Origin: Draconibacterium sediminis
GTDB taxonomy: Bacteria; Bacteroidota; Bacteroidia; Bacteroidales; Prolixibacteraceae
NCBI RefSeq assembly: GCF_000949475.1
Contig: NZ_JRHC01000001.1
Location: 1,798,001-1,862,000, forward strand
DNA: 64,000 nucleotides
Direction: 5' to 3'
The notes under the pieces are model-generated. The model was given only the letters and a program-made list of their open reading frames with translations, was not told the DNA's origin and ran no database searches. Of the stretch, positions 53,661 through 62,164 are shown in pieces. Position 1 is the first letter of the stretch. Every line of letters starts with the position of its first letter. A program made the position numbers and the translations under genes.

Positions 53661-56048
53661 ATGATACGATCGGTATTTATTGGTATTGCGACGCTGGTAT
53701 TTATATTGTGTGCAGTGCATTCAAAAGCACAGAGCTATGTGCTGAAATTCAATACCAATGAGCCCGAAAGTTATATCGATTGCGGAAATTTTGATGAGTA
53801 TGTTTCCGGTGATTTTACCATCGAAACCCGGATATATATCGACAGTTGGGCCGGAAACTACATACTTGCCGATGAGTCGTGGAACGCTGCTTCCGGTTCG
53901 GTTGGATTTGCATTTCGGTTTAATTCAAACGGAAACGTAGAAGTAAATGTGGGAACCGGAGAATGGGAAGCCGTTACAACTACCGGAAACCAACTCGAAA
54001 CAGGCAAATGGCAACATGTTGCCGTTTCTGTGAGTACCAACAATGAGGTGAAAATTTTTGTTGATGGCATTTTGGTTGGCAACGGAACTTTGAGTAAACC
54101 AATGATTGCATCGGGAACCCATGTTTTTATGGGCGAAGGTTCGGAGTGGAAAAACCGCCGTTTGGATGGTAAATTATCCGATTTCAGAGTTTGGAATACA
54201 GCTCGAACAGCAGAAGAAATTAACTTAAATAAAAGCATTCAACTCAATGGCAACGAAGATGGTCTGGTAGCCAACTGGCTGTTGAATGAAGGACAGGGTG
54301 ATTCCATTATGGATCTAACCTCACAGCATAATCTGAAAAGAGGAGCAGGAACAGAATGGACGCAAAAAGACAATATTCTCGTTAACGGAAGTCTGAAAAT
54401 TCTGGACAGTGGAAAAGACTCGGTGTTGTTAAGTGTTGCCGGAGAAGTTATTACCGATTGGAGTGTGACAGAAACCAAAATCCCAGGCGAGTTTTCATTC
54501 CGGAAAGTTGACGATCAATCTGCATATCTGGTTTACACTGCCGAAACTTCAAACTATCAAAACGATACAATTTCGATAAAAGGTACCACTGCTAATGCTA
54601 ACGATATTGAAGCGTTAGTGCCGGTTGATTTATACGACAATAAATACCAGTACTTCGGTGAAAGGTTACTGGATCAAATTCACCACGAGTTTTACAACAA
54701 AAGCAATGGTTTGTATGCAGAAGCAATTGATGAATCATCAAATTTTAAACAAGCAAGCAGTTTTGTTTGGCCGGCTTCGCATATGTTACGGGCATTAACA
54801 AATGCCTGGAAATTAAATCCTGAAAAATACGAAAGGCTTTTGTTTAACTACCTGTGGGCTATCGACACGTACAAAGTTACAACAGCGGGAAGAACCGGTT
54901 ATGCGGTACTTCCGGGAAATACAGGAAACCGTTTTTACGATGACAACGGACAACTGATGATGCCGTTCAGTATGATTTATGATCAGGCGCAGGATGCTAC
55001 CGCTCTTGAAAATCTGAAAGTGGCCTACGAGTTTAACAACGAAATTCGCGACAGTCGCTACGCCATTCCGCAACACGAAGATCAACTTGGCTTTGGAATG
55101 TTATTTTCCATGTCGGTTAATTACACCAGTTACGCCGCTGCCAAACTGTATCAGTACACAGACGAAACCCGATACCTGAACGAAGCATTGACTTATTACG
55201 AGTTGGAGAATGATTTTTCGGTAAAAATTAAAGATTCGAATACAAAACTGTTTAACCAGGCCAGTTATTACCAAAACGGCAGCTGGTCGCTGAATGGTAC
55301 AGTTAACGGAAATCAGGCCTGGGGAGGTGGTTATCGGGCCTACCAAACCACGGTTGTTATTCAAAATGCAATTCTTTTGTATCAGCTTACAAACGAGCAA
55401 AGATACCTTGATGATGCCCACGAAATGATGAACAGTTGTATCGATCGTTGGTATAAACCGGGACAAGGCTTAAGCGAGATTTCGTTTTGGGGTGGCGATG
55501 ATATGATTGATGCTTTGTTGGATATGTACCGGGAAACGGCAGAGGATCGATTTTATAACATTGCGGCTGATATTATGGATTTTCTAAGTGCCTACAACAG
55601 AGATAAGCGCGGTTACTACGCAAGTAGCTATAACGATGTGGATGGAAAATGGAATCTGAACAGAATAAACGAAAATCCTTCAGATATTGGTATGATGGGG
55701 CAGGCTGCTGCCGCTTCATCGTTTTTAAATGTTGCTTACAGCACTTTAAATCCGGTTACTGATGTAGACGAAATTGAAATTTCCGAAAAAAGACAAATGC
55801 TAACGATATTTCCCAACCCGGTTTTGGCAGGCGAGGAAATCAGCATTCATTTGCCGGAAAAAACAGAGAACGAATGTGATCTGTATTTGTATAACCAGGC
55901 GGGGCAGTTGATGCAAACATTCAAATCAAAAGATTTATCAGATAGCGGGCAGATCTCTGTCTTACCGGAAATCAGGACTCCAGGAATTTATTTTATTCGA
56001 GTCATCACGGGAAATAAGTCATATCAGGCAAAAGTAATTATGTACTGA
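53661..56048 (+). CDS. LamG domain fused to divergent GH76-like domain, T9SS-sorted
   Basis: A 795-residue secreted protein. I take the ATG at 53661 (MIRSVFIGI); an ATG at 53577 would overlap the GH76 gene and add a non-signal leader. Order: signal peptide (1-24, ending SKAQ), LamG/concanavalin-like domain (about 25-230, YVLKFNTNEPESYIDCG to DLTSQHNLKRG), a short sandwich (about 240-315), a six-hairpin domain (about 325-715) and a T9SS sorting domain (about 726-795, LTIFPNPVLAGEE). The hairpin domain resembles GH76 and keeps an adjacent Asp pair, D427-D428 in RFYDDNGQ, but is diverged elsewhere, for example QLMMPFSM instead of the usual WxAL run. Probable surface mannanase; family placement is moderate. 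Confidence 0.75.
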   Translation: MIRSVFIGIATLVFILCAVHSKAQSYVLKFNTNEPESYIDCGNFDEYVSGDFTIETRIYIDSWAGNYILADESWNAASGSVGFAFRFNSNGNVEVNVGTGEWEAVTTTGNQLETGKWQHVAVSVSTNNEVKIFVDGILVGNGTLSKPMIASGTHVFMGEGSEWKNRRLDGKLSDFRVWNTARTAEEINLNKSIQLNGNEDGLVANWLLNEGQGDSIMDLTSQHNLKRGAGTEWTQKDNILVNGSLKILDSGKDSVLLSVAGEVITDWSVTETKIPGEFSFRKVDDQSAYLVYTAETSNYQNDTISIKGTTANANDIEALVPVDLYDNKYQYFGERLLDQIHHEFYNKSNGLYAEAIDESSNFKQASSFVWPASHMLRALTNAWKLNPEKYERLLFNYLWAIDTYKVTTAGRTGYAVLPGNTGNRFYDDNGQLMMPFSMIYDQAQDATALENLKVAYEFNNEIRDSRYAIPQHEDQLGFGMLFSMSVNYTSYAAAKLYQYTDETRYLNEALTYYELENDFSVKIKDSNTKLFNQASYYQNGSWSLNGTVNGNQAWGGGYRAYQTTVVIQNAILLYQLTNEQRYLDDAHEMMNSCIDRWYKPGQGLSEISFWGGDDMIDALLDMYRETAEDRFYNIAADIMDFLSAYNRDKRGYYASSYNDVDGKWNLNRINENPSDIGMMGQAAAASSFLNVAYSTLNPVTDVDEIEISEKRQMLTIFPNPVLAGEEISIHLPEKTENECDLYLYNQAGQLMQTFKSKDLSDSGQISVLPEIRTPGIYFIRVITGNKSYQAKVIMY

Positions 56049-56097
56049 AAATGGATTAATCGGATGATGACGACTCAATTACCTAAATCAACAATAA

Positions 56098-58095
56098 ATG
56101 AAGCGATTAGATTTCAAACTAAAATTATTTAAGATTACGAAAGTATTTTTTGGCATTTTACTGGTTTGTCTGTATTCCGGTTCTGCGATTGCCAAGGGAG
56201 GCATCGAAGAACTAACATCTCCTGATAACAATATCAAGGTTCGAATTGAATTGGCCGACAGAATTTATTACTCGGTTAGTGCCAATAACTTTTTGTTGTT
56301 GGAAAAGAGCTACTTGGAGCTCCGGTTAAAAGATCAGATTTTGGGTGAAAACCCGAATCTTACCCAAAAAAAACGTAGTACCATTCAAGAGCAGATCAAC
56401 CGTGAAATTCCATTAAAGAACGCTGTTGTTGATAATCATTGCAATGTTCTTTTGTTAAAATTCAAAGGTGATTATTCTGTTGAATTCAGAGCTTACAATG
56501 ATGGAGTTGCTTATCGTTTTATCACAAATAAGGGTGACAAAGACATTGAAGTATTGGATGAAGCGGTTCATCTTCAGTTTCCGTCCACTTTCGATGCCGT
56601 GCTCTCACCGACACGTTCATTCAAAACTTCGTACGAAATATCGTATGTTGAATCGAATACAGCTGACGCCGAAGGTTTAGCTAAAAGCACACTACCTATT
56701 CTGATTGACAGTAAACAGCGTTTCAAGATTTTATTTTCAGAAGCCGACCTGTTTGATTATCCATGTTTATTTATGAAAGGCGTTGAAGGAAATGCGATGA
56801 ACAGTACATTTCCTAAATGTCCGCTTGAATTTGGCGAAGATGGTGACCGCAGTCTGAAGATAATTAAAGAGGCGAACTATATTGCAAAAACAACAGGATC
56901 GCGCCGTTTCCCATGGCGTGTTTTTATGATCAGTAGCGAAGACAAACAAATCTTCGAAAATGAAATGGTTTTCAAATTATCGCGGCCCAATGAATTGGGA
57001 AATGTTGACTGGATAAAACCAGGGCAGGTAAGCTGGGAATGGTGGCACGATGCACGTTTGTATGGGGTGGATTTTAAATCAGGATATAACCTGGATTCCT
57101 ATAAATATTACATTGATTTTGCTTCTGATTTTGGCATTCCTTACATCATAATGGATGAAGGCTGGGCAAAATCTACCCGCGATCCCTATACTCCAAATCC
57201 CACGATCGATTTATTCAAGCTAATTGAATATGGAAAGACTAAAAATGTAAAAATTGTTTTGTGGTTAACATGGCTGACCGTTGAAAACAATATGGATTTA
57301 TTTAAAACCTTTAGTGAATGGGGAATTGCCGGAGTTAAGATCGATTTTATGGACAGGAGCGATCAATGGATGGTAAACTATTACGAAAGAGTTGCACGCG
57401 AGGCTGCCAAATACCATCTTTTTGTTGATTATCACGGATCTTTTAAACCGGCGGGGATGGAACGTGCCTTGCCAAATATTCTTTCCTATGAAGGTATCGT
57501 AGGCATGGAACAAAATATTGGAGGCGGACGGGCAACCACTAAGAATAACGCGTATCTCCCATTTATAAGAAATGCTGTTGGGCCTGCAGATTTTACTCCC
57601 GGAGCAATGAATTCTGTTCATCCCGAAGATTATAAATCTACCCGAACAAACCCGGTTAGTATCGGTACACGTGCTTATCAACTGGCTTTGTACGTAACAC
57701 TTGAAAGTGGAATTCAAATGCTGGCAGATAACCCATTTTATTATTATCGTGAGCGGGAATGTACCGAATTTATTACCAGTGTTCCGGTTGTTTGGGACGA
57801 AACCCGTGTTTTACAGGCGAAAGCCGGAGAGTACATTGTTGTTGCCAGGCGTAGTAAAGACAAATGGTTTATTGGTGCAATTACCGATACCAAAGAACGT
57901 AGCTTCAAATTAAATCTTGATTTTCTTAACGAAGGAGCTGCCTATAAAATGACCGCTTTTCAAGATGGTGTAAACGCCAATGTGCAGGCTATGGATTATA
58001 AAAAAGTAACTAAGAATGTGAGTAGCGGAGAAACGATTGAAATAGATCTGGCCAGAGACGGAGGTTGGGCTGCTGTTATTGAACAAGTAAAATAA
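56098..58095 (+). CDS. GH97 glycosidase, retaining (alpha-galactosidase-like) type
   Basis: A 665-residue GH97 enzyme with a signal peptide (about 1-32). An N-terminal sandwich (about 35-300, LTSPDNNIKV) is followed by the TIM barrel (about 305-560, WEWWHD, IIMDEGWA) and a C-terminal sandwich. GH97 contains inverting alpha-glucosidases with a Glu base and retaining alpha-galactosidases with an Asp nucleophile. Here GVKIDFMDR supplies D416 and GMEQN supplies E471, matching the position and spacing of the retaining pair, so an alpha-galactosidase is predicted. In a mannan PUL this would remove galactose caps. The gene is 49 bases after the LamG fusion and 37 before the GH92 gene. Confidence 0.88.
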   Translation: MKRLDFKLKLFKITKVFFGILLVCLYSGSAIAKGGIEELTSPDNNIKVRIELADRIYYSVSANNFLLLEKSYLELRLKDQILGENPNLTQKKRSTIQEQINREIPLKNAVVDNHCNVLLLKFKGDYSVEFRAYNDGVAYRFITNKGDKDIEVLDEAVHLQFPSTFDAVLSPTRSFKTSYEISYVESNTADAEGLAKSTLPILIDSKQRFKILFSEADLFDYPCLFMKGVEGNAMNSTFPKCPLEFGEDGDRSLKIIKEANYIAKTTGSRRFPWRVFMISSEDKQIFENEMVFKLSRPNELGNVDWIKPGQVSWEWWHDARLYGVDFKSGYNLDSYKYYIDFASDFGIPYIIMDEGWAKSTRDPYTPNPTIDLFKLIEYGKTKNVKIVLWLTWLTVENNMDLFKTFSEWGIAGVKIDFMDRSDQWMVNYYERVAREAAKYHLFVDYHGSFKPAGMERALPNILSYEGIVGMEQNIGGGRATTKNNAYLPFIRNAVGPADFTPGAMNSVHPEDYKSTRTNPVSIGTRAYQLALYVTLESGIQMLADNPFYYYRERECTEFITSVPVVWDETRVLQAKAGEYIVVARRSKDKWFIGAITDTKERSFKLNLDFLNEGAAYKMTAFQDGVNANVQAMDYKKVTKNVSSGETIEIDLARDGGWAAVIEQVK

Positions 58096-58132
58096 ATTAG
58101 AAATACATAATTTCATATTTGAACCAACTAAA

Positions 58133-60295
58133 ATGATACGAACAATTCTACTAATTACATTTATTTTTGCAATGGTTGGCTGCCATACGGCAAGTAACCA
58201 TTCCAGTCCAAAAAACCCTGAAAAGCTTACCCAATATGTGAATACGTTTCTGGGTACTGCCCCTTTGCAAGACAGCATCGACTGTGGTTACAATCCGCCA
58301 AAAGACTGGCGTGTGTGGGCCGGATTAACTTATCCCGGTACTTCGTTGCCAAATGCCATGGTGCAATTGAGCCCAATTACCGAATGGCACAGCGGAGCCG
58401 GTTACGAGTACGAAGACGATGTTATTTTAGCTTTTACTCACACCAACAAAGGCCACTGGAATTTGTGTCACATACCGGTTCTTCCGGTTACTGACGGTTA
58501 TACCACAAATGATTTTGGATCAAAATTCAGCCACGAAAACGAAGCTGCCGAACCGGGTTATTACCAGGTAGAACTCGATCGTTACGGAATTAACGTGGAG
58601 CTTACAAGCACCTTGCACTGCGGTTATCATAAGTATGAATATCCAAAAGGTAAACCGCAAAACATGATCTTGAACCTGTCGAAATCGAACGAACGGGTGC
58701 GCGACTGGCATATTGAACAGGTCGGTACAAATGCTTTTAAAGGATTTCAGCAAACAGGCGAAAAAATATATTTCTATGCCGAAACCAACCGGACAATAGT
58801 AAACCTGAAAACAAGCGGCGATGCACGACGTGAGGTCGCCCTTGTTTCTTTTAATGAATCAGACGAACCGCTCGAGCTTAAACTGGCGCTTTCGTTTGTA
58901 AGCACAGAAAATGCGAAGCAGAATCTGGAAGCGGAGTTATCCGGTAAGAGTTTTGAAGAAGTGAAGACTGAAGCTTCGCAAACCTGGGAAAATTTACTTG
59001 AAAAAATTAAGGTTGAAGGCGGTACAGAAAAAGAAAAGGAATTGTTTTATTCCTCGTTGTACCGTTCGTTTTTGTGGCCGGCTTTGCGCAGCGATGTAAA
59101 CGGTGATTTTACTGATGCAACCGGAAAAATTGTAAACAAAGGATTTCGTTACTACACCAATCCTTCATTGTGGGATACTTACCGTAATAAGTTGGTTTTG
59201 CTCGGAATGCTTTCGCCCGATGTAACTGCCGATGTTATTCAGTCGCTGATTGATAAAGGCGAAAAAACAGGTTTTATGCCTACCTTTTTTCACGGCGATC
59301 ATGCAGCACCCTTTATCTCCGGTTCGTACCTGCGCGGAATTCAGGACTATGATATTGAAAGCGCTTACCAGCTGTTGCTAAATAATGCAACAAAAGAAGG
59401 AGGTACACGTCCGCATATTACCGAGTACATCGAAAAAGGATACATCTCAACGCCCGAAGTTAAAAATCCGCATGTGGAATCGAAAGCCAAAGCCGGCGTT
59501 ACCAAAACCCTGGAGTTTGCTTACGATGATTATGCCGTGGCACTTCTTGCAAAAGAACTGAATAAAACGGATGACTATGAGATGCTGATGAAGCGCACTT
59601 CAAATTACAAAAACCTGTTCGATCCGTCAACCGGGTTAATGCGCGGACGCCTTGAAAATGGTGATTGGGTATCGGACTTTAACGCAGAATACCCGTATTA
59701 CGAATACATGTACCGCGAGGCCAACGCCTGGCAGTCGTCGTTTTTTGCACCACACGATACCAAAGGTTTGATTGACTTGTACAAAAGTGAGGCGGAATTT
59801 GAGGAAAAGCTGGATTCGTTGTTTTCAATTCCATGGAACAGTTCGCACATTGCCCGCAACGTTTCGTCTTTTATCGGCCAGTATTGCCACGGTAACCAGC
59901 CCGATCACAGCTTCCCTTATTTGTACACCTTTATCGGAAAGCAGGAAAAATCGCAGATGTACCTCGATAGTATTATGAACCGTTTTTACGGAATGGGCGA
60001 GTGGGGGAATGCGCTTTGCGGAATGGACGATGCCGGTGAAATGTCGGCATGGTATGTTTTTGCAGCCATGGGAATTTATCCATACTCACCGGCCGATGAC
60101 GATTACATTGTTTCGGTTCCGATTTTTGATTCCGTTAAACTGGATTTGGGTGAGGAATCACAAGTAACCATTACAAAAAAGAATGAGGGGAGAAAGATTA
60201 ATGATATTATCATTGACGGAAACCAGCTTGACGGGTACTTTGTGTCGTACGATCAACTGAAAACCGGCAATGAATTAATTATTTTAGCCGAATAA
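58133..60295 (+). CDS. GH92 alpha-mannosidase, lipoprotein
   Basis: A 720-residue GH92 enzyme with lipoprotein signal (AMVGC, Cys15). Its N-terminus (YVNTFLGTAPLQDSIDCGYN) is unlike the GTAHSRW form of the two GH92s in the mannose operon, and it is clearly a different subfamily. General acid Glu529 lies in EANAWQS, and the base motif is GMDDAGEMSAW (D632, D633), with Met at the position where the other two have the first Asp. It should trim alpha-1,2/1,3 mannose branches in the periplasm or at the outer membrane. It sits between the GH97 and GH125 genes in the same operon. Confidence 0.92.
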   Translation: MIRTILLITFIFAMVGCHTASNHSSPKNPEKLTQYVNTFLGTAPLQDSIDCGYNPPKDWRVWAGLTYPGTSLPNAMVQLSPITEWHSGAGYEYEDDVILAFTHTNKGHWNLCHIPVLPVTDGYTTNDFGSKFSHENEAAEPGYYQVELDRYGINVELTSTLHCGYHKYEYPKGKPQNMILNLSKSNERVRDWHIEQVGTNAFKGFQQTGEKIYFYAETNRTIVNLKTSGDARREVALVSFNESDEPLELKLALSFVSTENAKQNLEAELSGKSFEEVKTEASQTWENLLEKIKVEGGTEKEKELFYSSLYRSFLWPALRSDVNGDFTDATGKIVNKGFRYYTNPSLWDTYRNKLVLLGMLSPDVTADVIQSLIDKGEKTGFMPTFFHGDHAAPFISGSYLRGIQDYDIESAYQLLLNNATKEGGTRPHITEYIEKGYISTPEVKNPHVESKAKAGVTKTLEFAYDDYAVALLAKELNKTDDYEMLMKRTSNYKNLFDPSTGLMRGRLENGDWVSDFNAEYPYYEYMYREANAWQSSFFAPHDTKGLIDLYKSEAEFEEKLDSLFSIPWNSSHIARNVSSFIGQYCHGNQPDHSFPYLYTFIGKQEKSQMYLDSIMNRFYGMGEWGNALCGMDDAGEMSAWYVFAAMGIYPYSPADDDYIVSVPIFDSVKLDLGEESQVTITKKNEGRKINDIIIDGNQLDGYFVSYDQLKTGNELIILAE

Positions 60296-60329
60296 AATAA
60301 ACATCGAAAAAGTTATAAAACCAATAAGA

Positions 60330-61766
60330 ATGAATTCAAGAAGAGATTTTTTAAAAGCAGGAGCGTTAACAGTTGCCGGAATCGGAATTGCCGGAAGTTC
60401 GTCGGTTTGGGCAGCAACAGGTAGAAAAAACTATGTAAGCAATCGTCCGGCAGCCGGCGAACGTAATTTTGTGTCGAAAGCTGTAGAAGAAACGATTGCA
60501 GCAGCAAAAGCAAAAATTAAAGATCCGAAACTAGCCTGGATGTTCGAAAACTGTTTTCCAAACACTTTGGACACAACGGTTGAGCACGGAACATTGAATG
60601 GGAAACCTGATACCTTTGTAATTACAGGTGATATTCATGCTATGTGGTTGCGTGATTCTACTGCTCAGGTTTGGCCTTATATGCCACTTGCCAATCAGGA
60701 TGACGAATTGAAAACATTGCTTGCAGGAGTAGTTCACCGTCAAACGCAATGTGTTTTGCTCGATAGTTATGCCAACGCTTTCAACAAAACAAAGGAAGAA
60801 GAAGTACACTGGATGAGCGATATGACGGATATGAAACCCGGTTTGCACGAACGCAAATGGGAAATTGATTCGTTGTGCTATGCCGTTCGTTTGGCCTACA
60901 ATTACTGGAAAACTACCGGTGATAAAAGCGTTTTTGATGCCGACTGGCAAAAAGCAGCAGCGCTGATTGTTAAAACATTTAAGGAACAACAGCGCAAAGA
61001 TGGTCTGGGACCTTATAAATTTCAGCGCGAAACACCTCAGCAGTTAGATACAGTTGCTAATCATGGTTATGGTCGCCCGTTAAAACCTGTTGGATTAATT
61101 AACTCTACATTCCGTCCATCTGATGATGCCACGACTTATGGTTTCTTAATTCCTTCAAATATTTTTGCAGTTGTATCATTGAACCAATTGGCAGAAATTA
61201 GCAATGAAATTACAGGCGATAAGGCATTTGCAAAAGAATGTTTGGCTTTATCAAAAGAAGTGGATGCGGCAATTAAGGAATATGCCATTGTAGACCATAA
61301 AAAATACGGAAAAGTTTATGCTTTTGAGGTAGATGGTTTTGGTAACCATACGTTTATGGACGATGCAAACGTGCCAAGTTTACTGGCTTTGCCTTACCTC
61401 GGACTCGTTGATAAAGACGATAAAATTTACCAGAACACACGCAAGCTGGTTTGGAGCGAAGACAATCCATATTTCTTTAAAGGAAAAGCAGCCGAAGGAA
61501 TTGGCGGTCCTCACGTTGGATACGACATGGTTTGGCCGATGAGTATAATTATGCGTGCTATGACGAGCTCGGATGATAAAGAGATAAGCTGGTGTATTAA
61601 AACACTGCGCGATACGGATGCCGATACCGGTTTTATGCACGAAACTTTCCATAAAGACGATCCTGCAAACTTCACCCGTTCGTGGTTTGCATGGGCAAAT
61701 ACTTTATTTGGCGAGCTGGTGTTAAAGCTGGTTAACGAAGGAAAAGAAAACCTGTTAGAGGTTTAA
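60330..61766 (+). CDS. GH125 exo-alpha-1,6-mannosidase, Tat-type signal
   Basis: A 478-residue GH125 (former DUF1237) enzyme, which releases terminal alpha-1,6-linked mannose and so completes breakdown of the backbone cut by GH76. The N-terminus has a twin-arginine motif (SRRDFLKAG) before a hydrophobic core ending VWAA. Family blocks are ITGDIHAMWLRDST (about 98-111), HERKWEIDSLCY (about 173-184, likely catalytic D180), GLINSTFRPSDDA and FHKDDPANFTRSWF. Substrate contacts around WLRDS are typical. It is the last gene of the operon, 34 bases after GH92 and followed by an intrinsic terminator. Confidence 0.94.
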   Translation: MNSRRDFLKAGALTVAGIGIAGSSSVWAATGRKNYVSNRPAAGERNFVSKAVEETIAAAKAKIKDPKLAWMFENCFPNTLDTTVEHGTLNGKPDTFVITGDIHAMWLRDSTAQVWPYMPLANQDDELKTLLAGVVHRQTQCVLLDSYANAFNKTKEEEVHWMSDMTDMKPGLHERKWEIDSLCYAVRLAYNYWKTTGDKSVFDADWQKAAALIVKTFKEQQRKDGLGPYKFQRETPQQLDTVANHGYGRPLKPVGLINSTFRPSDDATTYGFLIPSNIFAVVSLNQLAEISNEITGDKAFAKECLALSKEVDAAIKEYAIVDHKKYGKVYAFEVDGFGNHTFMDDANVPSLLALPYLGLVDKDDKIYQNTRKLVWSEDNPYFFKGKAAEGIGGPHVGYDMVWPMSIIMRAMTSSDDKEISWCIKTLRDTDADTGFMHETFHKDDPANFTRSWFAWANTLFGELVLKLVNEGKENLLEV

Positions 61767-61794
61767 TTGGTCTTCCAAAAAAAAGATACATCAC

Positions 61795-61830
61795 AAAAAG
61801 CAACAATCTATTTTAGGTTGTTGCTTTTTT
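61795..61830 (+). terminator. Intrinsic terminator at the end of the mannan PUL
   Basis: A 12-bp stem (61795-61806 with 61818-61829) with an 11-base loop, A-rich on the left and T-rich on the right, 29 bases after the GH125 stop. It closes the plus-strand operon and, being symmetric, could work in both directions. Confidence 0.85.
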
Positions 61831-62164
61831 ATTTGGTAAAGCTGTTCTTAATTCAACGATTTTTAGTTTTTGATACCAAACCTCTTTGTTGCTGAAAAAT
61901 TCTAAATCACAATAGGTAATGAGGCCTGAAAATTAGTCCTAAAATTAAGGATCGTTGCGCAACGACAAACCGTAATTAAACAGAGGGATGAATACAATAT
62001 ACTTTCGGGTTAAGTTTTGAAAAAAGGAAACAATCGCTATAATTGATCCTTTTTTGAGCGGTTTTTCGAATTTGTTTCTGCAATTTGACGATTCTGTTAC
62101 AGTAACCAAGCTATCAGTTAAATAAATTTGTAGCAATAGAAATCAGTATATAAACTACATACAA
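61831..62164. other. Intergenic region with possible promoter of the tandem GH43 gene
   Basis: About 330 AT-rich bases without a supported gene. A TAAATTTG at 62123-62130 fits the Bacteroidota -7 element (TAnnTTTG) 35 bases before the next start codon; no clear -33 element is visible at the proper spacing. Confidence 0.4.

Noticed and set aside
61945-62136. Small minus-strand open frame in the last intergenic region
   Set aside because: Composition follows AT-rich noncoding DNA and no family resemblance is visible.
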